Source of the DNA: an uncultured Actinoplanes sp.
GTDB lineage: Bacteria > Actinomycetota > Actinomycetes > Mycobacteriales > Micromonosporaceae
Reading direction: 5' to 3'
Length of the DNA stretch: 10,566 bases
Assembly: GCA_934667465.1 (NCBI GenBank)
Contig: CAKUMG010000118.1
Coordinates: 1 to 10,566 of the forward strand
Both the position numbers and the translations under genes were made by a program. Positions 10,151 through 10,566 of this stretch are shown piece after piece. The first letter of the stretch is position 1. Every line of letters starts with the position of its first letter. Under the pieces are notes generated by a model, which was given only the letters and a program-made list of their open reading frames with translations, did no database searches and was not told the origin of the DNA.

Positions 10151-10566
10151 ATGGCCGGTCCGTCCACCGCGCTCTCGCCGATCATCGCGGCGAGCACGCA
10201 CTGGCTCGTCCGCGCCTACCCGGCCACCGGCACCGACCAGGCCGCCGCCACCCTCAACGAGCTGCAGGCTCGCCAGGCCGTCACCGTCGCCGCGTGGCTG
10301 CGCTACCCGACGCCGATCGACGCGGAGCTCGTGGCGATGGCGGGGCCCGGCGGCTCGGCGGTCCTCGACTGGCGCACGGGCAGCGAGCCCGACGACGAGA
10401 TGGCCGAGGACGAGGGCTGGCGCACCTGGGTCGACGAGGTCGTCGTCAGCTGGGCGGCCTGCCTGCTCGCCGACCCGCTGCTGGCCGTCCGGGCCGTCGA
10501 CGCGGTAGCAGATCCGCGGGCCGGCCGGCAGGTCGGCGAAGCGGTCCTCGTCCGTGGCGCGGGGCG
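10151..10566 (+). CDS. Unrecognised protein, N-terminal part, continues past the window
   Basis: The ATG at 10151 has AGGGGGA about 6 bases upstream and opens a frame with no stop through the window end (138 codons and two bases). The protein starts MAGPSTALSPIIAASTHWLV and contains TLNELQARQAVTVAAWLRYP, an acidic patch (EPDDEMAEDEG, about residues 79-89) and Ala/Leu-rich segments. There is no signal peptide and no strong membrane helix, so it is probably cytoplasmic. Codon use (G or C at nearly all third positions) supports real coding. I do not recognise a family. In mycobacteria the gene divergent from glgE is glgP; this N-terminus does not look like glycogen phosphorylase to me, but only a fragment is visible. 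Its divergent position opposite glgE may mean shared regulation. Confidence 0.6.
   Translation, partial: MAGPSTALSPIIAASTHWLVRAYPATGTDQAAATLNELQARQAVTVAAWLRYPTPIDAELVAMAGPGGSAVLDWRTGSEPDDEMAEDEGWRTWVDEVVVSWAACLLADPLLAVRAVDAVADPRAGRQVGEAVLVRGAG

Noticed and set aside
9960..10508. A 182-codon plus-strand frame in the glgE divergent region
   Set aside because: It overlaps the better supported start at 10151 in another frame and its translation is Arg/Pro/Ser-rich shadow sequence.

Overview
The window appears to join two unrelated genomes. Bases 1 to about 1090 read like a gut-type Clostridia (Firmicutes) bacterium: a surface or secreted protein with a DUF4430-like domain and a CxxC 'CTKC' module, then the first residues of a lipoprotein. 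Tyrosine codons there are often TAT. From about 1100 onward the DNA is a high-GC actinobacterium with strong GC3 bias. The protein sequences look most like Micromonosporaceae (Actinoplanes-type), though I infer this from memory of the families. The switch happens inside one open frame at a short repeated CGGGCTGCC and cuts off the N-terminus of a PP2C phosphatase. A chimeric assembly or clone is the simplest explanation.

Layout: (1) 2-988 (+), 5'-truncated DUF4430-type protein. (2) 990-1748 (+), a chimeric frame with a lipoprotein signal peptide joined to a PP2C phosphatase lacking its N-terminus. (3) 1749-2306 (+), a RimJ/RimL-type GNAT acetyltransferase abutting the PP2C stop. (4) A perfect 15-bp hairpin at 2292-2324 separates these from a convergent minus-strand cluster. 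(5) Minus strand, in transcription order: glgE (9780-7813), a spacer with two hairpins, treS (7608-5833), mak (5836-4526, ATGA overlap with treS) and glgB (4504-2345). (6) A 370-bp divergent intergenic region with several dyads. (7) 10151-10566 (+), the start of an unrecognised protein running off the window.

The four minus-strand genes encode a complete GlgE pathway. TreS isomerises trehalose to maltose, Mak phosphorylates maltose to alpha-maltose 1-phosphate, GlgE transfers maltosyl units onto alpha-1,4-glucan, and GlgB adds alpha-1,6 branches. All catalytic motifs I looked for are present, so the cluster appears functional. This is a known pathway. I found no convincing new system; the most unusual feature is the junction near 1090.
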